Source of the DNA: Synergistaceae bacterium
GTDB taxonomy: Bacteria > Synergistota > Synergistia > Synergistales > Synergistaceae
Reading direction: 5' to 3'
Length of the DNA stretch: 11,114 nucleotides
Assembly: GCA_031290815.1 (NCBI GenBank)
Contig: JAISLO010000144.1
Span: forward strand, 1 to 11,114
Shown here: piece by piece, positions 1 to 7,300 of the stretch
How positions within the stretch are numbered: the first letter of the stretch is position 1
Layout of the letters: the number at the start of each line of letters is the position of its first letter
Notes under the pieces: generated by a model
Seen by the model: the letters and a program-made list of their open reading frames with translations, nothing else
Told to the model about the DNA's origin: nothing
Databases searched by the model: none
Program-made: the position numbers and the translations under genes

Positions 1-1147
1 TGGTGACGAACGATAATTTAGCGGCGTTTTCTCCGCGAAAGACGCGGAAAGCGCGGGGCGTCAGCTTAGCGAGCGCCAGGACAAAAAAAGACGAAAACGA
101 TATGATCTGTATTATCTGAGCCAGGAAACGGAACTTCGTCCACCACGGGAAACGGCCCAGGGATATGCCGACGTAACCGGCATCCGCGATATGAAAGAGA
201 GCGCCGCTCGATTCGATCGGAACACCGCGGATCAACGAACCGAGTGCGGCCAGGATGAAAGTCAGCACAGGGAAGAATTGCATCGCAAGCAGAATGGCGA
301 CTCCGCAGGTCTCAGCGGTCGGGTTCTCGTCCCTTTGAGACATGAGCGGGCCGGCTGGCGACGCCCAGATCATGAGCAGGGGAACGGCCAGCGAGCCAGC
401 CACAAATGTGTATTTCCCGCCCAGTTTGATCTCGTACATCGCGCGTGCGACCAAAAACGAGCAGATGAACGCGCAGACGACGGCGAGGGCGGCGACCGTC
501 ACTCGGTATGTCCGCCTCTTGCCGAGCAGCGGCAGTATCGAGAGAGCCATGATGAATGGGTAGTAGTCGAAATTGGTGAAGGACGCAAAAAAACAGAATG
601 ACATATACGCGATGACATAGGCCGCGGCCGCCGCGTTCACATAGCTGTAACGGAATGACAGCGCGCACAGCCCTGCGCAGAGCGCGTACATGGAACAGTA
701 TATATATGAGTGATAGTCCGTGGCGCCAAACCAGGGGAGCGCGGCGAGTATCAGGAAAAAGACTCCGCTCGTGATCGCGAGTGGGGTCGTCACCCTGGGA
801 GAGACAGGCTCATCCATCGCCGCGCTCTTTTCTTCAGGCTCATCGGGAGGCACGATAATGTCATAGATCGACTTCACCCTGCCGGTAAATAATGTCTCGG
901 TCTTCGTAAAGCCAGACGCCGCCTCAGGCGTTTTATCAGCGCCGCGAACGGGTCTCAGCGGCGCCGGCTGAGGCGTCTCTGGCGCGGAGGGCGGAGGGAC
1001 AATCACGTTAGGCGGCGGCGCGGCATTCCTCTGCGGCTCGATCTCCGGGCTTTTGACCGTCGCAGCAGAGCCCTGAGCGCACCATGGACACGAAGCATGC
1101 TGCTCGTCGTCGTAAAAATGTCCGTTGGAACAACGGATTAAGGGCAT
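1..1147 (-). CDS. Zinc-ribbon, proline-rich linker, polytopic membrane protein (partial, 382 aa seen)
   Basis: The frame is open from the ATG at 1147 to the window edge, so the C-terminus is missing. Residues 6-23 form a zinc-ribbon-like knuckle, C6-x3-H10-x9-C20-x2-C23 (RCSNGHFYDD...CPWC), a type often found at the N-terminus of proteins near FHA or T7SS genes. Residues 40-120 are a Pro/Ala-rich cytoplasmic linker. From about 123 there are roughly eight hydrophobic stretches (about 123-140, 148-164, 170-189, 194-208, 216-235, 247-263, 281-305, 339-361) separated by short loops. It does not resemble EsaA, EssA or EssB. The only SD-like sequence (GAAAGG) is 12 bases from the ATG, a little long, but the zinc knuckle fixes this start. 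Its position after the effectors suggests an added membrane part of the machine, or self-protection; neither is shown by sequence. Confidence 0.8.
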   Translation of the reverse strand, partial: MPLIRCSNGHFYDDEQHASCPWCAQGSAATVKSPEIEPQRNAAPPPNVIVPPPSAPETPQPAPLRPVRGADKTPEAASGFTKTETLFTGRVKSIYDIIVPPDEPEEKSAAMDEPVSPRVTTPLAITSGVFFLILAALPWFGATDYHSYIYCSMYALCAGLCALSFRYSYVNAAAAAYVIAYMSFCFFASFTNFDYYPFIMALSILPLLGKRRTYRVTVAALAVVCAFICSFLVARAMYEIKLGGKYTFVAGSLAVPLLMIWASPAGPLMSQRDENPTAETCGVAILLAMQFFPVLTFILAALGSLIRGVPIESSGALFHIADAGYVGISLGRFPWWTKFRFLAQIIQIISFSSFFVLALAKLTPRAFRVFRGENAAKLSFVT

Positions 1148-1790
1148 GGTTTGTTACGACCTTTCGTAAGGTATTTCGTCTACTTTACGTTCTTGAGTAC
1201 ACAAAGTTCCGTAGCCATACATATATAAATCCCGAGCTTGACAGGCATCTTTAAAATTTATTTTTGGCTAACTGGTGTAAATATACCCTTCTGGTGTCCC
1301 CCATTGTTTTAAAAATTCTTCATATGTTTTTGTGATTATCTCACCATCCTTAGAACGACTGCCTCCATTCCCTTCAGAAACGGATATATATTTCACTCCA
1401 TCTTTTACAAATACTTCTTCAATAAAAGCAACGTGTCCCTCTCCTTTTTGTCCACCTTTGCCAAAAACCGCTACGCTGTTTGATTGAATTTTCGTCACAT
1501 CCCTTGAGGTAGATAAACCATTATCTTCTGCTTGATTTAACCAATCACCTCCATTGCCAGTCAAACCAGTTAATTCAACTCCTGCTTTTTCCATTGCCCT
1601 ACCATATGCGTAGAAAGTACAGTTCATTCTTCCAGTTTTTATTCTTACCGTCGTCCCATCTTTTTCTATATCATAGTCATACTCTCGATAAGGAAGTGGA
1701 TTTTTGCCCTTTCCCCCACCAGGCATGATTTCTGTAGGATTCGGATTTTTGGGCTCTATGCTGTAATAATTATCGGACGATAAATCAGCG
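1148..1790. other. AT-rich segment: CHAP 2 tip plus downstream gap
   Basis: Hand counts of 60-base lines give 35-42% GC here (lines at 1261, 1321 and 1441) against 55-57% in lines at 1861 and 2221. The change occurs near the linker of the CHAP 2 gene, between the export domain and the catalytic domain, and ends about where the zinc-ribbon membrane gene starts. The boundaries are approximate. No transposase, repeat or att-like site was seen at either end. Confidence 0.65.
1154..1267 (-). pseudogene. In-frame orphan 37-codon tail after the CHAP 2 stop
   Basis: Directly after the CHAP 2 TAG, the same frame stays open for 37 codons and ends with TAA just 6 bases before the ATG of the next gene. 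The product would be protein-like and partly charged (from PKINFKDACQ to QERKVDEIPYERS), with two Cys and several Tyr. The paralogous CHAP 1 protein ends at the same place as CHAP 2 (YTYL versus YIYTS), so the tail is not simply lost CHAP sequence. It may be the remnant of a former effector tip or immunity gene; UAG readthrough is less likely. It has no start codon with a ribosome site of its own. Chance openness cannot be excluded at this length. Confidence 0.35.
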
Positions 1791-2158
1791 GGCGTTGTCG
1801 CTCCTACAGATGAGCCTTGAGACGAATTTGTCCAGTCCGCATTCCCCGATTGCGCATTTCCTCCCGGGAGATTCTTCGTCCAATTTGCAATCTCCTGGTC
1901 GGTCCAGTCGTAGTTGTCGGCGGCGTAGTCGATTTTCTCAGTGTACTGTGATATCTTTTCGTACAGTGCCTCGTGCTTCTTCTTCATATCAAGCAGCCTT
2001 AGGGTCAGAAGCTCTGGCAGCGTACCGCTGAAATATGGCGTCATACCGTTTGCTATACGTTCCATCTCGCTGTGGCTCGACTGAATTTCTCCGGCCTTAG
2101 CGAGAATGTTTTTCGCGTTGCCGTGCATTGCCTCTGTTATGGCAAGTATCTTAGGCAT
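1268..2158 (-). CDS. Probable T7SS-exported CHAP-domain peptidoglycan hydrolase 2 (296 aa)
   Basis: Residues 1-95 form a WXG100-like helical hairpin with YFSG at 42-45 in place of WxG, and an export-like YDWTD (Y83, D87). A low-complexity linker runs to about 125. Residues 160-296 form a CHAP domain: RMNCTFYAYGRAME (C180), a GNGGDWLNQA block (201-210) typical of CHAP, GEGHVAFIEEV (H242) and SEGN (E262). The likely action is peptidoglycan cleavage outside the cytoplasm. It shares the Cys block and overall end point with the preceding gene. The ATG at 2158 is chosen because AGGGAGAG lies 8 bases before it; an upstream in-frame GTG at 2167 falls inside that SD. From about residue 125 onward the DNA is AT-rich (about 40% GC by hand count of sample lines, against about 55% in the 5' part), a sign of tip exchange. 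Confidence 0.82.
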   Translation of the reverse strand: MPKILAITEAMHGNAKNILAKAGEIQSSHSEMERIANGMTPYFSGTLPELLTLRLLDMKKKHEALYEKISQYTEKIDYAADNYDWTDQEIANWTKNLPGGNAQSGNADWTNSSQGSSVGATTPADLSSDNYYSIEPKNPNPTEIMPGGGKGKNPLPYREYDYDIEKDGTTVRIKTGRMNCTFYAYGRAMEKAGVELTGLTGNGGDWLNQAEDNGLSTSRDVTKIQSNSVAVFGKGGQKGEGHVAFIEEVFVKDGVKYISVSEGNGGSRSKDGEIITKTYEEFLKQWGTPEGYIYTS

Positions 2159-2166
2159 GGTAATCA

Positions 2167-2174
2167 CTCTCCCT
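2167..2174 (-). promoter_or_regulatory. Ribosome binding site overlapping a stop codon, sets the CHAP 2 start
   Basis: The minus strand reads AGGGAGAG, with its first two bases taken from the TAG of the preceding CHAP gene, and an 8-base gap to the ATG at 2158. A GTG in the same frame at 2167 overlaps the site and so is an unlikely start. The arrangement implies coupled production of the two CHAP proteins. Confidence 0.7.
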
Positions 2175-2979
2175 AAAGATAAGTGTAGCTGTCTACTGTT
2201 TTCCCGTCTCTGTTTTTAAAATGTTCCCAATCAACTGTGGTCCTGCGCCCGTCGGGATGACTGCCCATGTTGCTTTCCGACAGCGTGACTCGCATAGGCT
2301 GATTGTTGCTGTCATATTCGACCGATTCAATAAAAACATCGTGACGGTTGCCGTTTGAGTCGAGAAACTTGGCGATGCTGTTAGCCCGAATCTCTGATTG
2401 GCCTTGATTCCCACCCGTCCACTCAGTCATTTGATTGGCTTCCATGGCCCTGGCGCGGGCATAGTAGACGCAATTCATACGCTCTTTCCCGTTATAGATC
2501 AAAGTTCTTGCTATGCCCGAAAAGTTCTGGGTGTAAAACTTGGAATCCATATTCTGCGCCGCTAGGTTTGGATTACCAGGTGAAGTCAGAGATGTGGGCG
2601 TGGTCTCACGCGAGGAATCAGCCGCTGCTACCCCGGCAAAATTTGCATTCTCGAATCCCCAGGTTTTTACAAGCTGCGAGGCCAGGCCGGATTCCCTGTT
2701 TTTCGTGGTCTCTTCCCAGCCGTTGACGCGCATGATACCGCTCTGCAGGCTTTTGGAATAGCCGTTCGTCTCACTGATGCGGGCATTGGTGGTCTTTTGT
2801 ACTTTCTTTATATCATTGTTGAGACTGACGCACAGAGCAAAGGCCACGAGCCCGCTGTCAAGGCCAACGCTTACTTTTTGCAGGCTGGCTTTAGCGTCGT
2901 CTAAGGACCTGGAGACATCTCCAAGATCCTTAGTCAATTCCTGAAAGTACGCGGGGTCAAAAGTTATAATTTCCGCCAT
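2173..2979 (-). CDS. Probable T7SS-exported CHAP-domain peptidoglycan hydrolase 1 (268 aa)
   Basis: No Sec signal peptide. Residues 1-115 are mostly helical and take the place of a WXG100/LXG-type export domain, although no clear WxG is seen; W88 (NGWEE) is the nearest. A Ser/Thr/Pro-rich linker (about 118-145) follows. Residues 160-268 resemble a CHAP domain: the Cys helix RMNCVYYARARAME (C170), RHDVFIESV with H213, and LSESN with E235 form a credible Cys-His-Glu triad. CHAP enzymes cut peptidoglycan amide bonds (amidase or endopeptidase). Base composition matches the neighbours. The SD AGGGGAGG lies 8 bases before the ATG. The stop TAG overlaps the SD of the next CHAP gene. The domain lacks the usual W-x-N-A segment between Cys and His, so CHAP membership rests on the three motif blocks and on likeness to the next gene. 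Confidence 0.75.
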   Translation of the reverse strand: MAEIITFDPAYFQELTKDLGDVSRSLDDAKASLQKVSVGLDSGLVAFALCVSLNNDIKKVQKTTNARISETNGYSKSLQSGIMRVNGWEETTKNRESGLASQLVKTWGFENANFAGVAAADSSRETTPTSLTSPGNPNLAAQNMDSKFYTQNFSGIARTLIYNGKERMNCVYYARARAMEANQMTEWTGGNQGQSEIRANSIAKFLDSNGNRHDVFIESVEYDSNNQPMRVTLSESNMGSHPDGRRTTVDWEHFKNRDGKTVDSYTYL

Positions 2980-2993
2980 GATTTTTGCCTCCC

Positions 2994-3290
2994 CTACCCG
3001 ACGCTTTTCAAAGAAGCGCCCATTGCCTTGTCAGCCGCTTCGAAATTTATCACGGACATTTTCATCATATCGGCATACAGGGACAGCGCTCGGTTGAACT
3101 CGGCGATCTCCCGCCGTGTCCGAACAAACGCCGCGTCGAACTCCCTCTGCGCTTCGGAATCCCACACGGTAGAGAGGAATTGAACCTGCCTGCTGACCTC
3201 GTCCATGGCGGCGTCCTGATTTGCGATGAGCCGTTTGATGGTGTCGATATCGCCGAGGATGTTATTCGGTCTGATGCTCGTTATAGCCAT
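2994..3290 (-). CDS. Third WXG100-family protein with WxS variant (98 aa)
   Basis: Two predicted helices around W43-D44-S45 in TVWDSEAQREFDAAF; Ser replaces the usual Gly of the WXG turn, a change tolerated in the family. The C-terminal half carries FEAAD (about 83-87), matching (Y/F)xxx(D/E). No signal peptide. Its ATG abuts the TAA of the preceding WXG100 gene, and the SD (GGAGG/AAAGGG) lies in that gene's last codons. The first CHAP gene starts 14 bases after its stop. It is a likely substrate, dimer partner, or carrier for the following CHAP effector. Confidence 0.82.
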   Translation of the reverse strand: MAITSIRPNNILGDIDTIKRLIANQDAAMDEVSRQVQFLSTVWDSEAQREFDAAFVRTRREIAEFNRALSLYADMMKMSVINFEAADKAMGASLKSVG

Positions 3291-3623
3291 TTATCCCTTT
3301 CCTCCCGATGAGAAGTTTCTGATCTGAGCCTGTGTCTCCCTTTCCGCCCTATCGAATGCCGCGATAACCTCTTCCATCTTTCTCGCGATGCGCTCGCACT
3401 CCTCCGCCTGGCTGTCAGCGGACTTGGCAAGCCCGGCATAACGCTCTGTGAAAATGTTAGCCGACTCCCCGGCCCAGCGCGAAGAATCGACGCCCCGTTT
3501 GCAGACTCCGGCCGCCGTCCTGAAGCTCGCGGCAGCGTTTCTGAGATAAGTGATGTCCCTTTGCATCTCCTCTCTGTGGATAAAAATTTTAGTGAGCGTA
3601 TTTTTCAGATCGCTGAGGCCCAT
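3291..3623 (-). CDS. Second WXG100-family protein (110 aa)
   Basis: A helix-turn-helix protein without a signal peptide. The turn carries W50-A51-G52 in SSRWAGESANIFTERY. The second helix ends with FDRAE (about 90-94), which fits the T7SS export pattern (Y/F)xxx(D/E), and then with a Gly/Ser/Lys tail. It is slightly longer than usual because of about 20 extra N-terminal residues. A strong SD (AAGGAGG, 7 bases from ATG) lies just after the esxA hairpin. Its TAA is directly followed by the ATG of the next WXG100 gene, so the two are made together and could be a heterodimer pair. It could be a partner or chaperone for the CHAP proteins, as small WXG100-like helpers are for LXG toxins; this is inferred from position. 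Confidence 0.88.
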   Translation of the reverse strand: MGLSDLKNTLTKIFIHREEMQRDITYLRNAAASFRTAAGVCKRGVDSSRWAGESANIFTERYAGLAKSADSQAEECERIARKMEEVIAAFDRAERETQAQIRNFSSGGKG

Positions 3624-3653
3624 CTGCCACCCTCCTTACGTCTCGTCATCGCG

Positions 3654-3681
3654 GGCGGAAACACCCGAAGGCGCTTCCGCC
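3654..3681 (-). promoter_or_regulatory. UUCG-capped 12-bp intercistronic RNA hairpin after esxA
   Basis: Read as minus-strand RNA, GGCGGAAGCGCC, loop UUCG, then GGUGUUUCCGCC form a 28-base hairpin with 12 uninterrupted pairs (two G-U) and a C(UUCG)G tetraloop, one of the most stable RNA loops known. It begins 14 bases after the esxA stop, and no U-run follows, so it is not a standard intrinsic terminator. The likely role is to protect the esxA 3' end against exonucleases or to lower readthrough into the next gene. The next gene's SD lies about 20 bases beyond it and stays unpaired. Confidence 0.75.
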
Positions 3682-3695
3682 GCTTCGCTCCAGGC

Positions 3696-3986
3696 TCAGA
3701 TCGCCATCTTCGACTTGAGCTCCTGATCCGTCTGTTCCATGCGGTTTGCTGTGTCGTCCATCAGCTTCGCGAACGTGTCGATGTCCGTGCCGAACTTCTC
3801 GAACGATGCCTTGTTCCCCTCGAAGGTCGCGAGGAAGGCGCTCTGCGCCTCGCCCGTCCACTCAGAAACGAGGTTGTGAACAAGCGAATCCATGCTGCCG
3901 TACGTCTGCCGATGCGTGTCATTGTACTTGCGGAGAGCGTTGGCTTGGGTACGCAGCGATTCAGGTGTTACCTTGATGTTTGCCAT
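3696..3986 (-). CDS. esxA: WXG100-family protein, EsxA-like (96 aa)
   Basis: A canonical WXG100 length and plan: helix 1 (about 8-40), a turn with W43-T44-G45 in SEWTGEAQSAF, then helix 2 (about 47-90). No signal peptide. Such proteins form four-helix dimers and leave the cell through EssC. The C-terminal export motif (Y/F)xxx(D/E) is not exact; the nearest is MEQTD at about 83-87 within ANRMEQTDQE. Start and level are set by a near-perfect SD. It lies between esaB and two further WXG100 genes and is followed by a UUCG-capped hairpin. Of the three small WXG100 proteins it is the closest to EsxA by sequence, so the symbol is given by class, not by proven orthology. Confidence 0.92.
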   Translation of the reverse strand: MANIKVTPESLRTQANALRKYNDTHRQTYGSMDSLVHNLVSEWTGEAQSAFLATFEGNKASFEKFGTDIDTFAKLMDDTANRMEQTDQELKSKMAI

Positions 3987-3991
3987 TTCGA

Positions 3992-4002
3992 ATCACCTCC
4001 TT
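3992..4002 (-). promoter_or_regulatory. Extended Shine-Dalgarno of the first WXG100 gene
   Basis: The minus strand reads AAGGAGGTGAT, an 11-base uninterrupted complement to the usual 16S rRNA 3' tail, with GGAGG 9 bases from the ATG. It is the strongest ribosome site in the window and fits high production of a WXG100 substrate compared with the motor genes upstream. The 93-base leader before it could also hold a promoter, but no convincing -35/-10 pair was seen. Confidence 0.8.
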
Positions 4003-4079
4003 CCATGTCGTTGGTCCTTTATGCAGCCGTCTCTTACGTTGAACCCGCGACGAAACCACGCGGCGCTCGAACGTGTGCT

Positions 4080-4346
4080 CTATCGGTTTCGTTCCGCCAT
4101 CAGCCGCGCCCCGTCGAACGCGCCGACGCTTGCCAGAGTTTCGCTGTCGGTCAGCATCCGCCCCCTGTAAAGTAGCGAACACGCGTGCCAGTCCTGAAAT
4201 TCCTTTCCGCCCAACATTTTCAGTATCTCCAGGAGCTTTTCTTTCATATCCGAGAATGTCAGCCGGGAGGGAATTTCAAGATCAGCCTCGAACCTCCCAG
4301 ATGCAACCGTCACGATGAAACTGTCGGGCATGGGGTTCTCAGGCAT
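4080..4346 (-). CDS. esaB: EsaB/YukD-like ubiquitin-fold T7SS accessory protein (88 aa)
   Basis: A small acidic protein of the size expected for YukD/EsaB. It starts with a beta hairpin (SFIVTVASGRFEADLEIP), continues with an amphipathic helix (FSDMKEKLLEILKML, about 31-45), and ends with the ubiquitin-like signature LLYRGRMLTDSETLASVG followed by DGARLMAE. In T7SSb this protein is cytosolic and required for, or regulatory to, substrate export; it lacks the diglycine tail used for conjugation in true ubiquitin, and none is seen here. The ATG at 4346 lies inside the end of essC (8-base overlap), which indicates coupling. A second in-frame ATG at 4331 would shorten it by five residues; neither start has a strong SD, so the first is kept. 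A 93-base gap separates it from the first WXG100 gene. Confidence 0.85.
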   Translation of the reverse strand: MPENPMPDSFIVTVASGRFEADLEIPSRLTFSDMKEKLLEILKMLGGKEFQDWHACSLLYRGRMLTDSETLASVGAFDGARLMAERNR

Positions 4347-7300
4347 TCTTCCGGTCTCTTTCTTCGGCGGTCTCGGGGATGAATCTCGCCAATTTCACAC
4401 GCCGCGTTTCGCCGCCGCGCAAGATTCGGGCCTCGTGCTCAGAGAGTCGGATGTCGTTCCCTCTCCCGCTGTAAATTTCACCGAATACCCGATGATCGGC
4501 AAGCCGTCCGCCGACAGCCACGGCTCTGTCTTTTTCAAGACAGCGGATAAACGGTTCTACGCACTTGTCTTTAAATTCAATAAGGCCAGCAATATTACCG
4601 GTAATGTAGGTGTAAATGCCGAAATCACCTCCGTCGCGTATCAGATCCGTCAGAGCGTCTACCCTGTCGTCGGAAATATCCCTGAACGCCGCGATGAAGT
4701 CATCAATGCACAGCACGATCCGAGGCAGGTCGGTATCATCGCGGTGAACTCGTCTGTGATGCTCGTCCAGGAGCTCGGATACCATCGCATCCAGGGACAT
4801 GCCGTCATGAGCCGCCGTCAATCTGCCGCTGCCCAGCAGATATTCGATCTCCGAACCCTTCTCATAGAGATAGACGGCCGTTTTTTCGTCATCCAGCAGG
4901 CCGCGGACAATCCGGCTGAGGAGGTTGGTTTTTCCGCTTTTAGGCGCACCCGAAATCACGCAGCCGTTCATATCGGCGAAGACAAAATCGTATGGACCGG
5001 AGGTCTCTTTCTCGATGCCGATCTGAACATATTCCTTCGCGACGGCGAGGGACTCTGGGTCGATCTCCTCGATCACGTCGTACACGACGGGCATCTCTCC
5101 GCTCCACGCCGCGCTCATGGCGTCGCACAGACCGCGTATATCCTCGACGTTCTCCGCCGCCAGCGCAGTTTGAAATTCCAACGGGCCTTTTACAAATCCG
5201 CGCCCCGGAAGTTTCGTCGGCTCCTGTCTGCCGTCACCGCCGACGAGTCCGCGGTATTCAGATCTGTCGGTCAGTTGGAGAGCAATAGAGACATTGATAT
5301 GTTGTGCGATTTTGTACATGAAACTGCCTTGGTTGCTAGCCGTGAGGATGAGACAAATTCCAAGAGTCCTCCCTTCCATCGCGATATTCGTCAGGGAGTC
5401 CGCGAGGTCTGAGCACTTGTTGTACAGCGTGGCCATGTTATCGACGGCTACGAGGACCACCGGCAGGCTTGTCCCGGACACTCCAGCGTAATCCTTCCAA
5501 GACTTCGCTCCCTGCTCCGCGAACTGCCGTTTGCGGGCGGCCAGTTCCGAAAGGAGATATTCCTCCGCTTTTTTCACCCTTTCGGCGTCGTTCTCGTCAG
5601 CCACGAGAAGCGTATGAGGCAGGCGCTCGAAAAGCTTCAGTCCCCACGTCCCAAAGTCGAGCACGAGGAACCTAACCTGGTCAGGCGTGTATGACAGCGC
5701 GGCCGAAAGGAGCGCCGTCTGGAGGAACGTCGTCTTGCCCGATGAAGGCGCTCCGTACAGGGCGTAATGTCCGTTTTTGATGAAATCGAGAAAGAGCGGA
5801 GACTGGGCCTGGTTCCCAGGGTCGTCGATAATGCCGGCAACAACTGAGAGTCCCTCGCCGCGTGCCTGCCACGAGCCGTTAACAAAAGCCGCGCGTCCGG
5901 CGATAAGTGAGGACAGAAGAATTTTCTCCGGCAGGGGACGCGTCCACACTGGACGCGCGCGCAAACCGCCTTCGCGCCTGGCTGTCTCGCTGATATACTC
6001 GGCGACAGCGTGACTCTCGGTGTCATCGACGAAGCTGTCATTGCCGTTTTTCAGCCTGATGCTTCTCTCGTATACCTCAGGTAGTATTCTTTCACCGCTC
6101 TCCTCCACGACATAAATCTTAGAGGACGGACCCCTCTGTCCCGACACTGGATTATAGGGTGCCGCGCTGTAAAATGTCTGCACCAGCTCGTAAATTTCGC
6201 CGGACCTGATCCATGCGCGCCCAGGAGTCATCTTACCTATGGCGGCCGCATCAGCGGTTCCGAGCGCTTCTCGGCTCTCCGCTGCGCCGCTCGTCCTCAG
6301 GACGATTCTGAAGTTGAGGTTCGACTCTACCTGACCCTTGACTACGCCGCTCGGAGACTGCATTGTCAGAGTCAGATATATGCCCAGACTCCGGCCCGTT
6401 CGCGCAACGGAGATGAACTGGTCGGACAATTCAGGAAACTGTGTATGCATTTCGGCGAATTCGTCGATAACTATGAGCAGGTACGCCATTGACTCTGAAA
6501 CCTTGCCAGCGTGAAACGCCTCCTGATAGCTCTGGATGTTCTTTACTCCAGCGCTCGAAAAAACGTGCTGACGGCGTTTCAATTCACCGTCTAGGGAACG
6601 CAGCGCACGTATGATAACGGACGCTTCGCTCAGGTTGCTCACTGTCCCTGCAATGTGAGGCAGTTCCTTCAGCGCGCCAGCCAACCCGTCACCCTTGAAA
6701 TCGATAAGGAAAAAGTTCACGTCGAGGGGTGAAAATGAGAGTGCCATAGACAAAAGCCACGTGGTTAGCGCCTCGCTCTTGCCTGAACCAGTCGTGCCGG
6801 CAACAAGGCCGTGAGGACCCATTTTTTTCTCATGAACGTCGAAGTAGAAGGGATCTCCGTTCTCCCTCACGCCAATTCGCGCAGCCAGGCTTTTTGTCGG
6901 ACGGCTTTCCCTCCAGAGCTTCGGCGCGTCGATTTCCTCCACTCTGCGAACTCCCCACCCTTCGAAAAAAGTGAGACCCGTCGGCATATTTGCTCCGCGA
7001 GAAGATTGCAGGCGGATGGGAGCGAGCGCCCTGGCGAAAGCGTCCAGCATGTCGGTAAACACACGGTCCAGCGTGAATGGAACGGACACTCCGTGACCCG
7101 TTCTGAGCGAACCGGACGAACCACACTCCACAATGCTCTGACATTCACCCGGAAGCAGTCCGATGTCCCCGTAGGCATAGACCGCCGTCATGCCGAGCAC
7201 CTCTGATTCCGGCAGAAGTTCCTCTCCGCAGGCCTCTGTGAGTTCCTTGTCGGCCAGCATGAGGAAATAAAAGGGAGAGGCGGATTTTCGTTTCAAGTTG

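Noticed and set aside
191..668. Open frames on both strands over the left part of the window
   Set aside because: They overlap the continuous membrane-protein frame 1147 to 1, whose zinc knuckle and hydrophobic segments are protein-like; the alternatives are low-complexity Arg-rich shadows.
1179..1248. 22-codon ORF starting at an ATG after CHAP 2 in another frame
   Set aside because: It has no ribosome site, is very short and has no recognisable features; the CHAP 2 frame is more protein-like there.
1238..1264. Plus-strand TTGACA with a TATTTT 15 bases on, a possible antisense promoter
   Set aside because: The -10 is poor, the spacing short and the region AT-rich, so chance matches are expected; nothing is encoded on the plus strand downstream.
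2159..2167. GTG start for CHAP 2 three codons upstream of the ATG
   Set aside because: The GTG overlaps the only Shine-Dalgarno sequence, which is correctly spaced for the ATG at 2158.
3987..4079. Possible promoter for the WXG100 genes (TTCAAC, 16 bases, TAAAGG on the minus strand)
   Set aside because: Both boxes are weak matches to the sigma-70 consensus; listing it would overstate the evidence.
4315..5412. Plus-strand open frame of 365 codons
   Set aside because: It lies wholly antisense to the third ATPase domain of EssC, whose motifs are unambiguous; it has no recognisable domain and is a composition shadow.
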